Shown piece after piece: positions 1 to 9,261 of a stretch of DNA of 64,000 nt. Below the pieces are notes generated by a model. That model saw only the letters and a program-made list of their open reading frames with translations. It had not been told where the DNA came from and made no database searches. This stretch comes from Devosia oryziradicis. Lineage in GTDB: Bacteria; Pseudomonadota; Alphaproteobacteria; Rhizobiales; Devosiaceae. The translations under genes and the position numbers were made by a program. The stretch spans positions 868,001 to 932,000 of the forward strand of contig NZ_CP068047.1 in assembly GCF_016698645.1 (NCBI RefSeq). The letters are read 5' to 3'. Positions within the stretch are counted from its first letter, which is position 1; each line of letters starts with the position of its first letter.

Positions 1-1046
1 TAGTCGCCGGTCTCGCAGACCGGGCCGACGATGTCGGCGGTAATGGGCGCCAGGTTGGAATGGTTGACCGGCACGATGTCGTGGTGAGCTTCGTAGAGCG
101 TGGGGCGGATCAGGTCGTTCATCGCCGCATCGACGATGACGAAATTGGTGCCGCCTTCCTTCACATATTCGACCTTGGTCACCAGGATACCGGCATTGCC
201 GACCAGCAGGCGCCCCGGCTCGATGACCAGGGTGCAGCCGAGCTGACCGATCTTGTCGCGCACGACGGCGGCGTAGGCGCTGGGGAGCGGCGGGGCGGTC
301 TCGTCGACATTGTAGGGAATGCCCAGGCCGCCGCCGACATCGACATGCTTGATATCGTGGCCATCGGCGCGCAGGGCCTTGACCAGTTCGGCCATCAGGC
401 CAAAGGCGGTGCCGAAGGGTTCGAGATCGGTCAGCTGGCTGCCGATATGCATGTCGACGCCGACGGCCTCGACATTGGGCAGCTCGGCGATGCGGCGATA
501 GACATCGCGGGCGCGGGCATAGGGAATGCCGAACTTGTTCTCCGCCTTGCCGGTCGAGATCTTGGCGTGGGTGCGGGCATCGACGTCGGGGTTGACGCGG
601 ACGGACACGCGCGCGGTGGGGCCCATGTCGGCGGCGATCATCGACAGGCGCTCGAGCTCGGGCTCGCTCTCGACGTTGAAGCACTTGATGCCGGCCTCGA
701 GGCCGCGGCGCATTTCGCCCACGGTCTTGGCCACGCCGGAAAAGACGATCATCTCCGGCTTGATGCCGGCGGCCAGGGCGCGCTCGAGCTCGCCCAGCGA
801 GACCACGTCGGCGCCCGCGCCTTCGGAGGCCATGAGCTTGAGCACGGCCTGATTGGAATTGGCCTTCATGGCATAGGCCATGAGCGTCGGAATGCCCTCA
901 AAGGCGGCCTTCACCACCCGGACGTGGCGCCGCAGCGTGGCGCTCGAATAAACGTAGAAAGGCGTTCCTACCTTGACAGCGAGATCGTTGAGATTGACGT
1001 CCTCGGCATAGAGGGTGTCGTCGCGGTGGTTGAAGTGGTGGACCAT
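1..1046 (-). CDS. lysA: Diaminopimelate decarboxylase, 3' end outside the window
   Basis: LysA is the PLP enzyme that decarboxylates meso-diaminopimelate to L-lysine, the last step of lysine synthesis, in the cytoplasm. 348 codons are visible from an ATG at 1046; the C-terminal part lies beyond base 1. The fold-type III barrel motifs are all present: YAMKAN with the PLP lysine at K61, HIGSQ from H200, GGGLG near 238-242, EPGR at 276-279, and CETGD at 344-348, which supplies the C344 that acts across the dimer interface. It is on the same strand as the ChaC-like gene and argH. In relatives a small lipoprotein gene often sits just before lysA; here the 190-base gap holds a palindromic repeat instead. 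Confidence 0.97.
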   Translation of the reverse strand, partial: MVHHFNHRDDTLYAEDVNLNDLAVKVGTPFYVYSSATLRRHVRVVKAAFEGIPTLMAYAMKANSNQAVLKLMASEGAGADVVSLGELERALAAGIKPEMIVFSGVAKTVGEMRRGLEAGIKCFNVESEPELERLSMIAADMGPTARVSVRVNPDVDARTHAKISTGKAENKFGIPYARARDVYRRIAELPNVEAVGVDMHIGSQLTDLEPFGTAFGLMAELVKALRADGHDIKHVDVGGGLGIPYNVDETAPPLPSAYAAVVRDKIGQLGCTLVIEPGRLLVGNAGILVTKVEYVKEGGTNFVIVDAAMNDLIRPTLYEAHHDIVPVNHSNLAPITADIVGPVCETGD

Positions 1047-1075
1047 GCTTGCCCCGATCGTTGTGCAAACACCAG

Positions 1076-1174
1076 GTCACCCCGGCGCAGGCCGGGGTCC
1101 AGGTCCGCATTCATCCCCACACATCCGACGTGCGGGTCGTTCCGGACATGGATTCCGGCCTTCGCCGGAATGAC
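1076..1174. repeat. Nested palindromic repeat, CCGGCG type
   Basis: Two 32-base arms (1076-1107 and 1143-1174) are imperfect inverted copies of each other, about 26 of 32 matching. Each arm also folds on itself around a CCGGCGnAGGCCGG core. The ends are GTCA and TGAC. It lies between lysA and the ChaC-like gene. The architecture matches the CCTCGGG-type copies elsewhere in the window, with a different core. Confidence 0.8.
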
Positions 1175-1236
1175 ATCGAGTGTCAAATGTTTCGCGGCAA
1201 TCCCTAGTTCACCGCCACCGAAAACGAAAGCAAGAC

Positions 1237-1968
1237 TTAGCGATCCGGCTCATAAGCGGTTTCGATGCGATCGGCGACCATCGACTGCAGCTGCCAGAGA
1301 TGGGGGTCGTGGATGCCGATTTCCTCGAGGTGCTGCACCGTAGCAAAGAGATACTCGGCCATCGAGCCGCGCGTGCCAACCGCGGTGGCCAGGACATCGG
1401 CAATGGCATCGACGGAGAGGCCCGAGACATAGCGGCCCGAGTTGCGGTCGATGCAGAAGGTGATGGCCCGGATGGTGCGATCGCCGCTGCGGACATTGAC
1501 CCAGCGCGGCGGAAAGGGCGAGGGCAGCCAGCCCATCTCGCGTTCGAGCAGCTTGGTCATGCAATCGTCGATCTGCCCCGGAGGCAGGCGGTAGAGTACG
1601 CCCTTGCAGGCGCCACCGCGATCCAGCGCCAGCATCAGGCCGGGCGTCTTGTCCGAGCCGCGGAAGCGGTTGTTCCAGCCCAGACAAAAGGCGCGGTGCC
1701 AGCCCCGCACCAGCCCGGTGCGCATTTCGACGAAGTCGCAGGCCGGCTTCCAGATCAGCGAGCCATAGGCGAAGATCCAGACCTCGTCATGCTCGGGGCG
1801 CGGCCCGAGCAACTCGGCGATGGTGCGCTGGTGGTCGTCCGGCGTTGCCGCGCGCATGCCTGATGGCGGCGGCGGCATGTCCTCGGACGGAGCCTCGGGC
1901 GTGAGGTAGCCGACATGGCGCTCGGTGAGCCGCATCTGCCGGGGAAGTTTAGGCACTCGGCGCTCCAT
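1237..1968 (-). CDS. Gamma-glutamylcyclotransferase, ChaC-like
   Basis: 243 residues. ChaC enzymes release 5-oxoproline from gamma-glutamyl groups, typically cleaving glutathione to 5-oxoproline and Cys-Gly in the cytoplasm. The signature YGSLIWKP is at residues 68-75 and the expected catalytic glutamate lies in REM (E146) of a helix after the substrate loop. An N-terminal stretch of about 60 residues, rich in proline, precedes the domain; ATG at 1968 has a GTGGGAA ribosome site directly before it, and M12 is an alternative start. It sits 45 bases after argH on the same strand, so the two may be co-transcribed. Glutathione specificity is inferred from the family. Confidence 0.88.
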   Translation of the reverse strand: MERRVPKLPRQMRLTERHVGYLTPEAPSEDMPPPPSGMRAATPDDHQRTIAELLGPRPEHDEVWIFAYGSLIWKPACDFVEMRTGLVRGWHRAFCLGWNNRFRGSDKTPGLMLALDRGGACKGVLYRLPPGQIDDCMTKLLEREMGWLPSPFPPRWVNVRSGDRTIRAITFCIDRNSGRYVSGLSVDAIADVLATAVGTRGSMAEYLFATVQHLEEIGIHDPHLWQLQSMVADRIETAYEPDR

Positions 1969-2013
1969 TTCCCACTGACATCGTGATGGAACAGGATCGT
2001 GGGATTTGCCGTC

Positions 2014-3462
2014 CTATTCAACCCCGCCATCACCGCCGCCGCCATGCTTTTTCTTGCCCAGCGGGCGTGGCTCATGGGCCACGCCGGTGAGTTCGGTCTT
2101 CCAGCGTGCCGCCTGGATCAGCACATTGGCCGGTGCCGTGCCGCCATAGCTCTGGCGCGCGGCGACCGAGGCTTCGACGGTCAGCACCTTGTGGATGCGG
2201 CTGTCGATGCGCTGGTCGATGAACTTGAAGTCCTCGATGGTGAGGCCCTCGAGGCCGCAATTCTTCTGCTCGGCCAGGGCGACGATCTGCCCGGTAATGT
2301 GATGGGCATCGCGGAAGGGGATGTTGAGCTGGCGCACCAGCCAGTCGGCAATGTCGGTGGCGGTCGAAAAACCGGCGGACGCGGAAGCGCGCATGCGCTC
2401 GCGATTGGCCGTCATGTCGCCGACCATGCCGGTCATGGCGGCCAGCGACAGCGACAGCGAATCCAGGGCGTCGAAGGCGACTTCCTTGTCTTCCTGCATG
2501 TCCTTGGAATAGGCGAGCGGCAGGCCCTTCATCACGACGAGCAGCGATGTGAGCGCGCCAAGGATGCGGCCGATCTTGGCGCGCACCAGTTCGGCGGCAT
2601 CCGGATTGCGCTTTTGCGGCATAATGGATGAGCCGGTGGTGAACTTGTCGCTGAGCCGGACGAAGCCGAACTGGGCCGAGCTCCAGATCACCATTTCCTC
2701 GGCGAAGCGGGACAGGTGCATGGCGCAGATCGAGGCCGCGGCCAGGGTCTCGAGGATGAAATCGCGGTCCGAGACGGCATCGAGCGAATTGGCGGTGGGG
2801 CGGTCGAAGCCGAGCTTTTCGGCCGTCATGTGCCGGTCGATCGGGTAGGGCGTGCCGGCCAAAGCCGCTGAGCCGAGGGGCGACTCGTTGAGGCGCTTGC
2901 GTGCGTCGAGCAGGCGGCCGGCGTCGCGGCCGAGCATTTCGACATAGGCGAGCAGGTGATGGCCGAAGGTCACCGGCTGGGCGCTCTGCAGGTGGGTGAA
3001 GCCGGGCATGATGGTCTCGGCTTCTTCCTCGGCGCGGGTGACGAGAGCCAGCTGCAGGGTGTGGACCTGCACTACCAGCGTGTCGATGGTGTCGCGGACA
3101 TAGAGCTTGAAATCGGTCGCCACCTGGTCGTTGCGCGAGCGGGCGGTGTGCAGCCGGCCGGCGGCGTCGCCGATTTTTTCGCGCAGCTTGCTTTCGACAT
3201 TCATGTGAATGTCTTCGAGCGCCCGCGAGAACGTGAAAGAGCCGCCCTCGATTTCAGCCAGCACCTCGTTTAGACCGGCAATGATGGCGTCGCGGTCTTC
3301 CTGCGTCAGAATGCCCGTCTCGGCGAGCATTGTCGCGTGGGCGATCGATCCGGCAATATCCTGGCGGAACAGGCGCTGGTCGAAGCCGATCGAGGCGTTG
3401 ATTTCCTCCATGATGGCGTCGGGGCCGGTGGCAAACCGTCCGCCCCACATCTTGTTGCTCAT
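2014..3462 (-). CDS. argH: Argininosuccinate lyase
   Basis: 482 residues. It splits argininosuccinate into arginine and fumarate, the last step of arginine synthesis. The fumarase/aspartase superfamily signature [11 protein letters not shown] is at 277-287 and carries the catalytic serine; the general-acid loop THLQ is at 156-159. The last 25 residues form a low-complexity tail ([12 protein letters not shown]) that most ArgH proteins lack, so the C-terminus is slightly extended. Its start is only 14 bases from the divergent tlpA start, so each promoter must lie inside the other gene. argJ for the same pathway is at 28438. Confidence 0.97.
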   Translation of the reverse strand: MSNKMWGGRFATGPDAIMEEINASIGFDQRLFRQDIAGSIAHATMLAETGILTQEDRDAIIAGLNEVLAEIEGGSFTFSRALEDIHMNVESKLREKIGDAAGRLHTARSRNDQVATDFKLYVRDTIDTLVVQVHTLQLALVTRAEEEAETIMPGFTHLQSAQPVTFGHHLLAYVEMLGRDAGRLLDARKRLNESPLGSAALAGTPYPIDRHMTAEKLGFDRPTANSLDAVSDRDFILETLAAASICAMHLSRFAEEMVIWSSAQFGFVRLSDKFTTGSSIMPQKRNPDAAELVRAKIGRILGALTSLLVVMKGLPLAYSKDMQEDKEVAFDALDSLSLSLAAMTGMVGDMTANRERMRASASAGFSTATDIADWLVRQLNIPFRDAHHITGQIVALAEQKNCGLEGLTIEDFKFIDQRIDSRIHKVLTVEASVAARQSYGGTAPANVLIQAARWKTELTGVAHEPRPLGKKKHGGGGDGGVE

Positions 3463-3476
3463 TTCCGGAGACCTCT

Positions 3477-4139
3477 ATGACCGACACGCAAGCGCCTCGC
3501 CCGGGAGCAACGAGCCGGGTCCGGCTGTGGGTCGTCCTGGGCTTGGCGGGATTGGCCGTAGCTATAGCGGCGTGGTTCTGGCTCGGCAATGCCGCCGGGG
3601 CAAAGGAATGCCCGGTTCAGGCCGAGGAGGCGGCGGCCATTGGCGATGCTGCAGTGGGGGAACTGGCGGCGCTCAATGGCACGGGCGAAGGACGCGGCTA
3701 CGCCACCATGGCCTTCAAGGACGCCGATGGCGCCGACATGACCATCGCCGACTTCAAGGGCAAGGCCCTGCTGGTCAATTTCTGGGCCAGCTGGTGCGTA
3801 CCGTGCCGCGAGGAAATGCCGGCCCTTGATGCGCTGGCGACCAAGTACAATTCGGACGCGTTCATGGTGCTGCCCATCAATCTCGATATCGGCGAAGGCG
3901 GGCTCGACAAGGCCAAGGCCTTTCTCGAGGAGAATGGCTTCGCCAACCTGCCACTTTTTGCCGACAACAGTTTCGCGGCTTTCGAGCGGCTCAAGCAGCA
4001 GGCGGTCGCCGTCGGCCTGCCGGCGACGCTGGTGCTCGACGAGAATGGGTGCGAGCTGGCGGTGCTGCAGGGGCCCGCGCATTGGGACACGCCCGATGGC
4101 GAAGCGGTGATCGAAAGGCTGCTCGCATTGGGCGCCTGA
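3477..4139 (+). CDS. tlpA: TlpA-family membrane-anchored thioredoxin
   Basis: 220 residues. An N-terminal membrane anchor (about 16-36) is followed by a periplasmic thioredoxin-like domain with the redox motif WCVPC, cysteines C107 and C110. TlpA reduces periplasmic targets such as the CuA site assembly factors of cytochrome oxidase in rhizobia. The start ATG has a weak CGGAG site about 7 bases upstream. tlpA divergent from argH is, as I recall, a common order in Hyphomicrobiales. The protein is a normal length. The exact partner here (oxidase assembly or cytochrome c maturation) cannot be read from the sequence. Confidence 0.9.
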   Translation: MTDTQAPRPGATSRVRLWVVLGLAGLAVAIAAWFWLGNAAGAKECPVQAEEAAAIGDAAVGELAALNGTGEGRGYATMAFKDADGADMTIADFKGKALLVNFWASWCVPCREEMPALDALATKYNSDAFMVLPINLDIGEGGLDKAKAFLEENGFANLPLFADNSFAAFERLKQQAVAVGLPATLVLDENGCELAVLQGPAHWDTPDGEAVIERLLALGA

Positions 4140-4173
4140 GGAGGTCAGCCGGCGCCCGATGCGAGCCTTCGGC

Positions 4174-4743
4174 TTACGCCGCCTTGTGCTCGGCGGCATA
4201 CATGCCGAGGTAGTAGTCGAGGTTGTCGTCGCGCAGGCCCAGGGTCTGCAGGACCCCACCCATGAAGCTCACAGGCGCCGTGCCGGGAGCGGTGACGATC
4301 TTGCCTGATACGACCGCGTCGGGCTGATCCCGGTAGTGGGCCGCACCCTTGTAGCCAGTCGGCCTGAGATTGTCGGTCGAGTTGGACGTGTGTTCGACCG
4401 TGTCGAGCAATCCAGCCCTGGCCATGGCCAGCGTCGCGTCGCAAATGGCCGCCACCGTCTTGCCGGCGTCGCGCGCGGCCAGCAGCACCTTGGCGATATC
4501 GGGCGCATCGGGCTGGCTCCAGGCCGTGCCGCCATTGACCACCAGTGCATCGATGGCGTCGACGTCGATATCCTCCACCGCCAGATCGGGTGTCACCTTG
4601 AGGCCGCCCGACGACGTCACCGGCTTGCCGCCCGGTGTAGCGAAGCGGGTGTCGATCTGGAAATAGGATCGGGCCGCCGCGTTGAGCAGGGCGGTTTCCC
4701 AGTCGGCGTAGCCGTCGGTCAGAATGGTCACGATAGAGGTCAT
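4174..4743 (-). CDS. DJ-1/PfpI family protein
   Basis: 189 residues from the ATG at 4743, chosen because AGGGAG lies 6-7 bases upstream; a longer in-frame start at 4785 has no such site. The fold is the class I glutamine amidotransferase-like DJ-1/PfpI type, with the nucleophile-elbow cysteine C101 in AICDA and an early acid in DWETALL. Members act as glyoxalases, proteases, isonitrile hydratases or redox sensors; nothing here settles which. It faces tlpA tail to tail with a 34-base gap and looks monocistronic. Confidence 0.87.
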   Translation of the reverse strand: MTSIVTILTDGYADWETALLNAAARSYFQIDTRFATPGGKPVTSSGGLKVTPDLAVEDIDVDAIDALVVNGGTAWSQPDAPDIAKVLLAARDAGKTVAAICDATLAMARAGLLDTVEHTSNSTDNLRPTGYKGAAHYRDQPDAVVSGKIVTAPGTAPVSFMGGVLQTLGLRDDNLDYYLGMYAAEHKAA

Positions 4744-4901
4744 CTGGCTTCTCCCTGTTGATGGCGCCAAAACTGGTCCGCCCATGCGACAGAGCGTGTC
4801 AGCAGGTCCAAAAGCCCGTCAGCGTTGGCGGGTCGCATTGAGGTGAGCCGCCCGCGCTGCTAAGAGGGGCCGGTCTTCCGCCGTTCCGGAGCCGTTTTAC
4901 C

Positions 4902-6053
4902 GTGCTGTTTGCCCGTCGCCTTGTCCTTGTCCTCATGCTGGCCCTGCTCAGCCTGATGCCTGCCCGTGCCAATCCGATGCTGCTGGTGGATATGGATACG
5001 TTTGACGTGCTCTACGCCCAGGAGGCCGGCCAGCCCTGGCATCCGGCATCGTTGACCAAGCTGATGACGGCCTATGTCGCCTTCGAGCAGATTGCGCTGG
5101 GCAAGGCCACGCTCGATACGCCCGTGGTGATTTCCAAGAAGGCCTTCAACCAGGCGCCATCCAAGTCCGGCCTGGCCGTGGGGAGCGCCCTGACGCTCCA
5201 GGACGCGCTCTACGTCATGCTGGTCAAGTCGGCCAATGACGTGGCCATGGCCATTGCCGAAACCCTTGCCGGCGACGAGGCCGGCTATGTGGCGCTGATG
5301 AACGATGCAGCCCGGCGCATGGGGCTGACGGCAACCCACTACACCAACCCCAACGGGCTGCATGACCCCGCGCAGATGACCTCGGCGCGCGACCTGGCGG
5401 TGCTGTCGCTCTATATCCGCCAGAGCTTTCCGCAATATATGCCCATCTTCGGCACCGCCAATGTCGTGCTCAACGGCAAGACGCTGGAATCGGAAAACAA
5501 GCTGCTGCAGAGCTTTGCCGGCACCACCGGCATGAAGACCGGCTTCGTCTGCGCCTCGGGTCTCAACATGGTGGCGACGGTTGATCGAAACGGACGGCGG
5601 CTGCTGGCGGTGATCCTGGGCGGTTCATCGGCCCGCGACCGCAACGAGCATGCCGCCGAACTGATCCTGCGTGGCCTATCGGGTTCGGCCCAGCCCAATG
5701 GACAGACGGTGCTGACACTGGGCAACAATCCGGGCGCCGCACCAGTCGACATGCGTCCGCTGATCTGCGGCAAGGATGCCAAGACCTATGTCGCGGCCCA
5801 GGAAGCGGCCTTTCCCATGGGTCTGAAGGGCCAGCCGAGCTTTCTGACCGACACGGTGGCGGCAACCTCCTATGTGGCGACCGATCTCGGGCGCATCGCG
5901 GTTGGGGTCAACTTGCCACGCCCGCGCCCGGTGCACCTGCCGGTCTTCACCACGCCGACCGCAGAAGCCTCGCTCGATGGCGCGCTGCGTCCTGGGATGC
6001 CGGCCACCGCTTCGGATGCCGTGCCGTTTCCTCGGCCCCGCCCGAATTTCTAG
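4902..6053 (+). CDS. D-alanyl-D-alanine carboxypeptidase, S11 family (DacC-like)
   Basis: 383 residues from a GTG start. It trims the terminal D-Ala of peptidoglycan pentapeptides in the periplasm. A signal peptide covers residues 1-23 (ends PARA-NP). The three penicillin-binding motifs are in order: SLTK at 50-53, SAN at 110-112, KTG at 212-214. The C-terminal part (about 300-383) is proline-rich, with PRPRP repeats, and lacks a clear amphipathic membrane anchor. The start codon is preceded by CCGGAG about 12 bases upstream. It stands alone, between the divergent PfpI gene and the outer membrane barrel gene. Confidence 0.93.
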   Translation: MLFARRLVLVLMLALLSLMPARANPMLLVDMDTFDVLYAQEAGQPWHPASLTKLMTAYVAFEQIALGKATLDTPVVISKKAFNQAPSKSGLAVGSALTLQDALYVMLVKSANDVAMAIAETLAGDEAGYVALMNDAARRMGLTATHYTNPNGLHDPAQMTSARDLAVLSLYIRQSFPQYMPIFGTANVVLNGKTLESENKLLQSFAGTTGMKTGFVCASGLNMVATVDRNGRRLLAVILGGSSARDRNEHAAELILRGLSGSAQPNGQTVLTLGNNPGAAPVDMRPLICGKDAKTYVAAQEAAFPMGLKGQPSFLTDTVAATSYVATDLGRIAVGVNLPRPRPVHLPVFTTPTAEASLDGALRPGMPATASDAVPFPRPRPNF

Positions 6054-6205
6054 GTCCTAGCGCCGGTTCCATGCGCCGGGCGCAAAATGCCGCGCCCAGC
6101 CATGGCGCTCCCGCATGGCGTTAACCTTGTTCCTTACCGGGGTGTTAATTTTTTCCGTCGCATTTTGCGGAAAGCCACTCCCTTTTTCTGAGAACGAGGA
6201 CATCC

Positions 6206-6880
6206 ATGAAGCGCCTTGGCATCATGCTTTCCGCGATCCTTCTGCTGACTTCCGCCAGCCAGGCCGCCGATCTGGGCTGGAACAGCGGCGCCAGCCCGAT
6301 CTATTCACCCACCCCGGCCACAGGCTGGTCCGGCTTCTATGCCGGCGTCAGCGGCGGCTATGGCTTCGGCACGGCAACCGTGTCGCCAGCCCCCGGGGCG
6401 CAGGCCACCAACAGCACCGGCGGCTGGAACCTGGGCGGCCAGGCTGGCTATAACGTGGATATGGGCGGCTTCATCCTGGGTGCGGAAGCAGACCTGCAAT
6501 GGTCCAATATCGGCTATACCGAGGATATTGCCGGCGTCGGCTCATTCAAGACCGGCATCGACTTCTATGGCACGCTGCGCGGTCGTGCGGGCATGGCCTT
6601 CGGCCAGGTGATGCCCTATGTCACCGGCGGTGTGGCGGCGGGCCGCGGTTCGGCGAGCCTGACCAATCCGGGCGGGGTCACCACCTCGCAGTCGGCCACC
6701 CACACGGGCTGGACCGCCGGCGTCGGCCTTGAAGCGCAGGCGACGCAGAATATCTCGATCAAGGCGGAATACCTCTACGTCGACCTGGGTACCCAGAGCT
6801 ATAGCGGGCTGCCGGTCGGCAATATCGACGCGACGCAGCGCTTCAGCGTGGTGCGTGCGGGCCTCAACTACAAGTTCTAG
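6206..6880 (+). CDS. Outer membrane beta-barrel protein, Omp25/Omp31-like
   Basis: 224 residues. A signal peptide ends at SQA-AD (about residue 20). The mature part follows the Hyphomicrobiales small porin-like barrel pattern: WSGFYAGVSGGYGFG at the start, alternating amphipathic strands, SIKAEYLYVDLG near the end and a terminal NYKF with C-terminal phenylalanine, the outer-membrane assembly signal. A strong GAGAACGAGGA ribosome site precedes the ATG. The leader contains a stem with TTTCCG/CGGAAA arms around 6150. A 10-bp hairpin at 6913-6942 closes the unit. Confidence 0.9.
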   Translation: MKRLGIMLSAILLLTSASQAADLGWNSGASPIYSPTPATGWSGFYAGVSGGYGFGTATVSPAPGAQATNSTGGWNLGGQAGYNVDMGGFILGAEADLQWSNIGYTEDIAGVGSFKTGIDFYGTLRGRAGMAFGQVMPYVTGGVAAGRGSASLTNPGGVTTSQSATHTGWTAGVGLEAQATQNISIKAEYLYVDLGTQSYSGLPVGNIDATQRFSVVRAGLNYKF

Positions 6881-6912
6881 CCAGCTCTCGATATCCTCCT
6901 CCAAAGTCGGCC

Positions 6913-6942
6913 GATGCCGGCGGCAGTTCTGTCGCCGGCATC
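6913..6942. terminator. Hairpin between convergent genes
   Basis: A perfect 10-bp stem, GATGCCGGCG (6913-6922) with CGCCGGCATC (6933-6942), loop of 10. It lies between the convergent ends of the outer membrane barrel gene and the MFS gene. There is no real U-tract, so it is a putative bidirectional terminator or mRNA-end stabiliser. Confidence 0.6.
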
Positions 6943-6967
6943 TGCTTGTCCGGCATGCGCCGTTCGA

Positions 6968-8182
6968 TTAGACGGCGGCACGACGCCGGTCGGCAAGCTC
7001 CTCGACCACGATCAGGGCAATGCCCAGGACCACGAGCGGAAAAACCAGCAGGTTAAGTACCCACCAGCCGACGGCGGCGATCAGTCCGCCCGAGGCAAAG
7101 GTTACCAGCGCGATGATGGAGAACAGGGCAAATTCGCTGAAGGCCTGGGTCTTGGCGGCTTCCTCAGGACGATAGAGATCGGTGATCATGGCGGTGCCGG
7201 CGATAAAGCCGAAATTCCAACCGACACCGAGCAGGGTCAGCAACAGCCAGAACTGGGCGACGCTGGTGCCGGTCAGCGCTACGCCGGCGGCGGCAGCGAT
7301 CAGGAGGAAACCGGCAGCGGCGATGGTCGAGCGGCCAAAGCGGGCGATGAGACGGCCGGTAAAGAAGCTCGGACCGAACATGGCCAGGACATGGAAGATG
7401 ATGCCGATCTGCGCGTCGGAGACCGAATGCCCGCACAGCTTGACCATGGCCAGCGGCGTTGCCGTCATGATCAGGCTCATCATCGCATAGGCCGAAACAG
7501 TGATCAGCATGGCCAAGAGGTAGCGGGGCTGGCTGATGATCCGGCTGAGCGGCCGGCCATTTTGCCCGGTGGCAAGTTGCTTGGGCATGGGGACGCGAAG
7601 CCGTGCCAGCAGCGGAACGGCGCAGAGGAACAGCAGCGCCAGCAGGAAGAACGGGCCGGCATAGGGGGCATCCGGCCAGATGCTGCGGCCGTGGATGGCC
7701 AGTTGCGGGCCTGCTATGCCCGAGACGATCCCACCGGCCATGACCCAGGCGATCGCCTGATCCTTGAAGGCGGGCTCGGATGCGTCCGCCGCGGCGAACC
7801 GATATTGCTGGAGAAAGGCGGCGGCCCCGCCCAGCACCATCATGCCCATGGCAAACAACCAGAACGAGCCCAGGCCCAGCGCCAGGCTGGCGAGGCCCGC
7901 CCCGCTGGCGCCGACCAGGGCGCCGGTGATGAAGCCGGCGCGCCGGCCGACGCGCCGCATCAGCAGGGCCGCCGGGATGGCTGCGATGGCCGAGCCGATC
8001 ACGAAGGTGGTGACCGGCATGGTGGAGAGGCTCAGTGCATCGGCCGGCAGGACCGAGGCGCCCGCCAGGCCCCCCGAGCCGATGGCGATCGGACCGACCG
8101 ATCCGGCAATGGCACTGCTGGCAGCCAGCAGCAGGGCCGTCCTTTGCGATTGGCCAAACGGCAGGCGGGCGGGTTGGCTCAT
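6968..8182 (-). CDS. MFS transporter
   Basis: 404 residues with about twelve hydrophobic segments, a typical major facilitator exporter in the inner membrane. The motif after TM2, LLMRRVGRRAG, is the family's A-type loop, and a second arginine-rich loop (LIARFGRS) follows TM8, as expected from the internal duplication. I chose the ATG at 8182 because GGAGG lies 10 bases upstream; the in-frame ATG at 8212 lacks a good site. It is transcribed away from the DUF72 gene. The substrate is unknown; sugar or drug efflux are both possible. Confidence 0.88.
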   Translation of the reverse strand: MSQPARLPFGQSQRTALLLAASSAIAGSVGPIAIGSGGLAGASVLPADALSLSTMPVTTFVIGSAIAAIPAALLMRRVGRRAGFITGALVGASGAGLASLALGLGSFWLFAMGMMVLGGAAAFLQQYRFAAADASEPAFKDQAIAWVMAGGIVSGIAGPQLAIHGRSIWPDAPYAGPFFLLALLFLCAVPLLARLRVPMPKQLATGQNGRPLSRIISQPRYLLAMLITVSAYAMMSLIMTATPLAMVKLCGHSVSDAQIGIIFHVLAMFGPSFFTGRLIARFGRSTIAAAGFLLIAAAAGVALTGTSVAQFWLLLTLLGVGWNFGFIAGTAMITDLYRPEEAAKTQAFSEFALFSIIALVTFASGGLIAAVGWWVLNLLVFPLVVLGIALIVVEELADRRRAAV

Positions 8183-8342
8183 CTGGATGCGGCCTCCAAG
8201 TGCCTTGCTCATGTCATGACTTGAACCGCCCTGTCGATGCCGGTTCGTGTCAATGACGCATGAGCCTTGCCCGCTGCGACAGGTCGGGCTTATTTCGATG
8301 CGGGCACGATGGTTTGCATCATCCGGCTGGAAAGGATCAAGC

Positions 8343-9167
8343 ATGACGACTGGCGCGATACGCACAGGAACGGCTGGCTGGGTGTTCGAACCCTGGCGCG
8401 GCACGTTTTTTCCCGAAGGTCTGGTGCAGAAAAAGGAGCTCGCCTATGCCAGCTCCCGGCTCGGCACGATCGAGATCAACGCCACGTTCCGCGCCAACCA
8501 GAAGCCGGAGAGCTTTGCCAAATGGGCTGGCGAGGCGCGTGACGGCTTCATCTTCTCGATCAAGGGGCCGCAGCTGGTGACCCACATCAAGCGGCTCAAG
8601 AACTGCGAGCAGGAGCTGGCCAATTTCTTTGCCTCGGGGCCCCTGGCATTGGGGTCCAAACTGGGACCGTTCGTGTGGCAGCTGCCGCCCAATATCACTT
8701 ACAGTAGGGAGGTGCTGGAAACCTTCCTCCAATTGCTGCCCCGCACGACGAGCGACTACGTGGCCCTCGCCGGCAAGGCCGATGATCGGCTCAAGTCAAC
8801 GCCCTTTCTTGCCACCGAAGGCGTCGGCCCGATCCGGCATGCCATCGAGATGCGCAATGCCAGTTTCACGGTGCCCGAGGTCGATGCCCTGCTGGGCCAA
8901 TACAATGTCGCTCGCGTCATCGCCGACACGGCGGAAAATCCATCGCGCGAGCTGACCGCCGACTTCGCCTATTGCCGGTTGCAGGGGCCGCCGCGCGGCA
9001 ATGGCTATCAGGCAGCCGACATCGCGGAATGGGCAGCGACTGCGAAGGCATGGGCCGCAGTGGGCAAAGACGTGTTCGCCTATTTCGTCCACGAGGACAA
9101 GCTCCACGCCCCGGCCAACGCCATCGCCCTGCGCCAGGCGGCCGGGATCCGCCTGGATGGCGATTGA
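8343..9167 (+). CDS. DUF72 domain protein
   Basis: 274 residues. The protein has the DUF72 (YecE-like) TIM-barrel pattern: an early GTAGWVFEPWRGTFFP segment, SRLGTIEINATFR, and WQLPPN in the middle. The biochemical role of this family is not established. The start at 8343 has GGAAAGGA 5 bases upstream; upstream in-frame codons have no such site. It is divergent from the MFS gene and followed 94 bases later by the dsbB-like gene. Confidence 0.85.
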   Translation: MTTGAIRTGTAGWVFEPWRGTFFPEGLVQKKELAYASSRLGTIEINATFRANQKPESFAKWAGEARDGFIFSIKGPQLVTHIKRLKNCEQELANFFASGPLALGSKLGPFVWQLPPNITYSREVLETFLQLLPRTTSDYVALAGKADDRLKSTPFLATEGVGPIRHAIEMRNASFTVPEVDALLGQYNVARVIADTAENPSRELTADFAYCRLQGPPRGNGYQAADIAEWAATAKAWAAVGKDVFAYFVHEDKLHAPANAIALRQAAGIRLDGD

Positions 9168-9261
9168 GTCCGAGACCATCACAAGCCCGTTTCCGGCTGG
9201 AATTCGCCGCAATAGCGGTCTATCCAACCGCCACAAGCGTCACCCCAAGAGATCCCGCAGC

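Noticed and set aside
60-1343. Open frame of about 427 codons on the + strand
   Set aside because: Antisense to lysA and runs through the palindromic repeat; lysA is certain from its motifs.
6914-8224. Open frame of about 436 codons on the + strand
   Set aside because: Antisense to the MFS gene; highly charged, Gln/Gly-rich composition typical of antisense frames.
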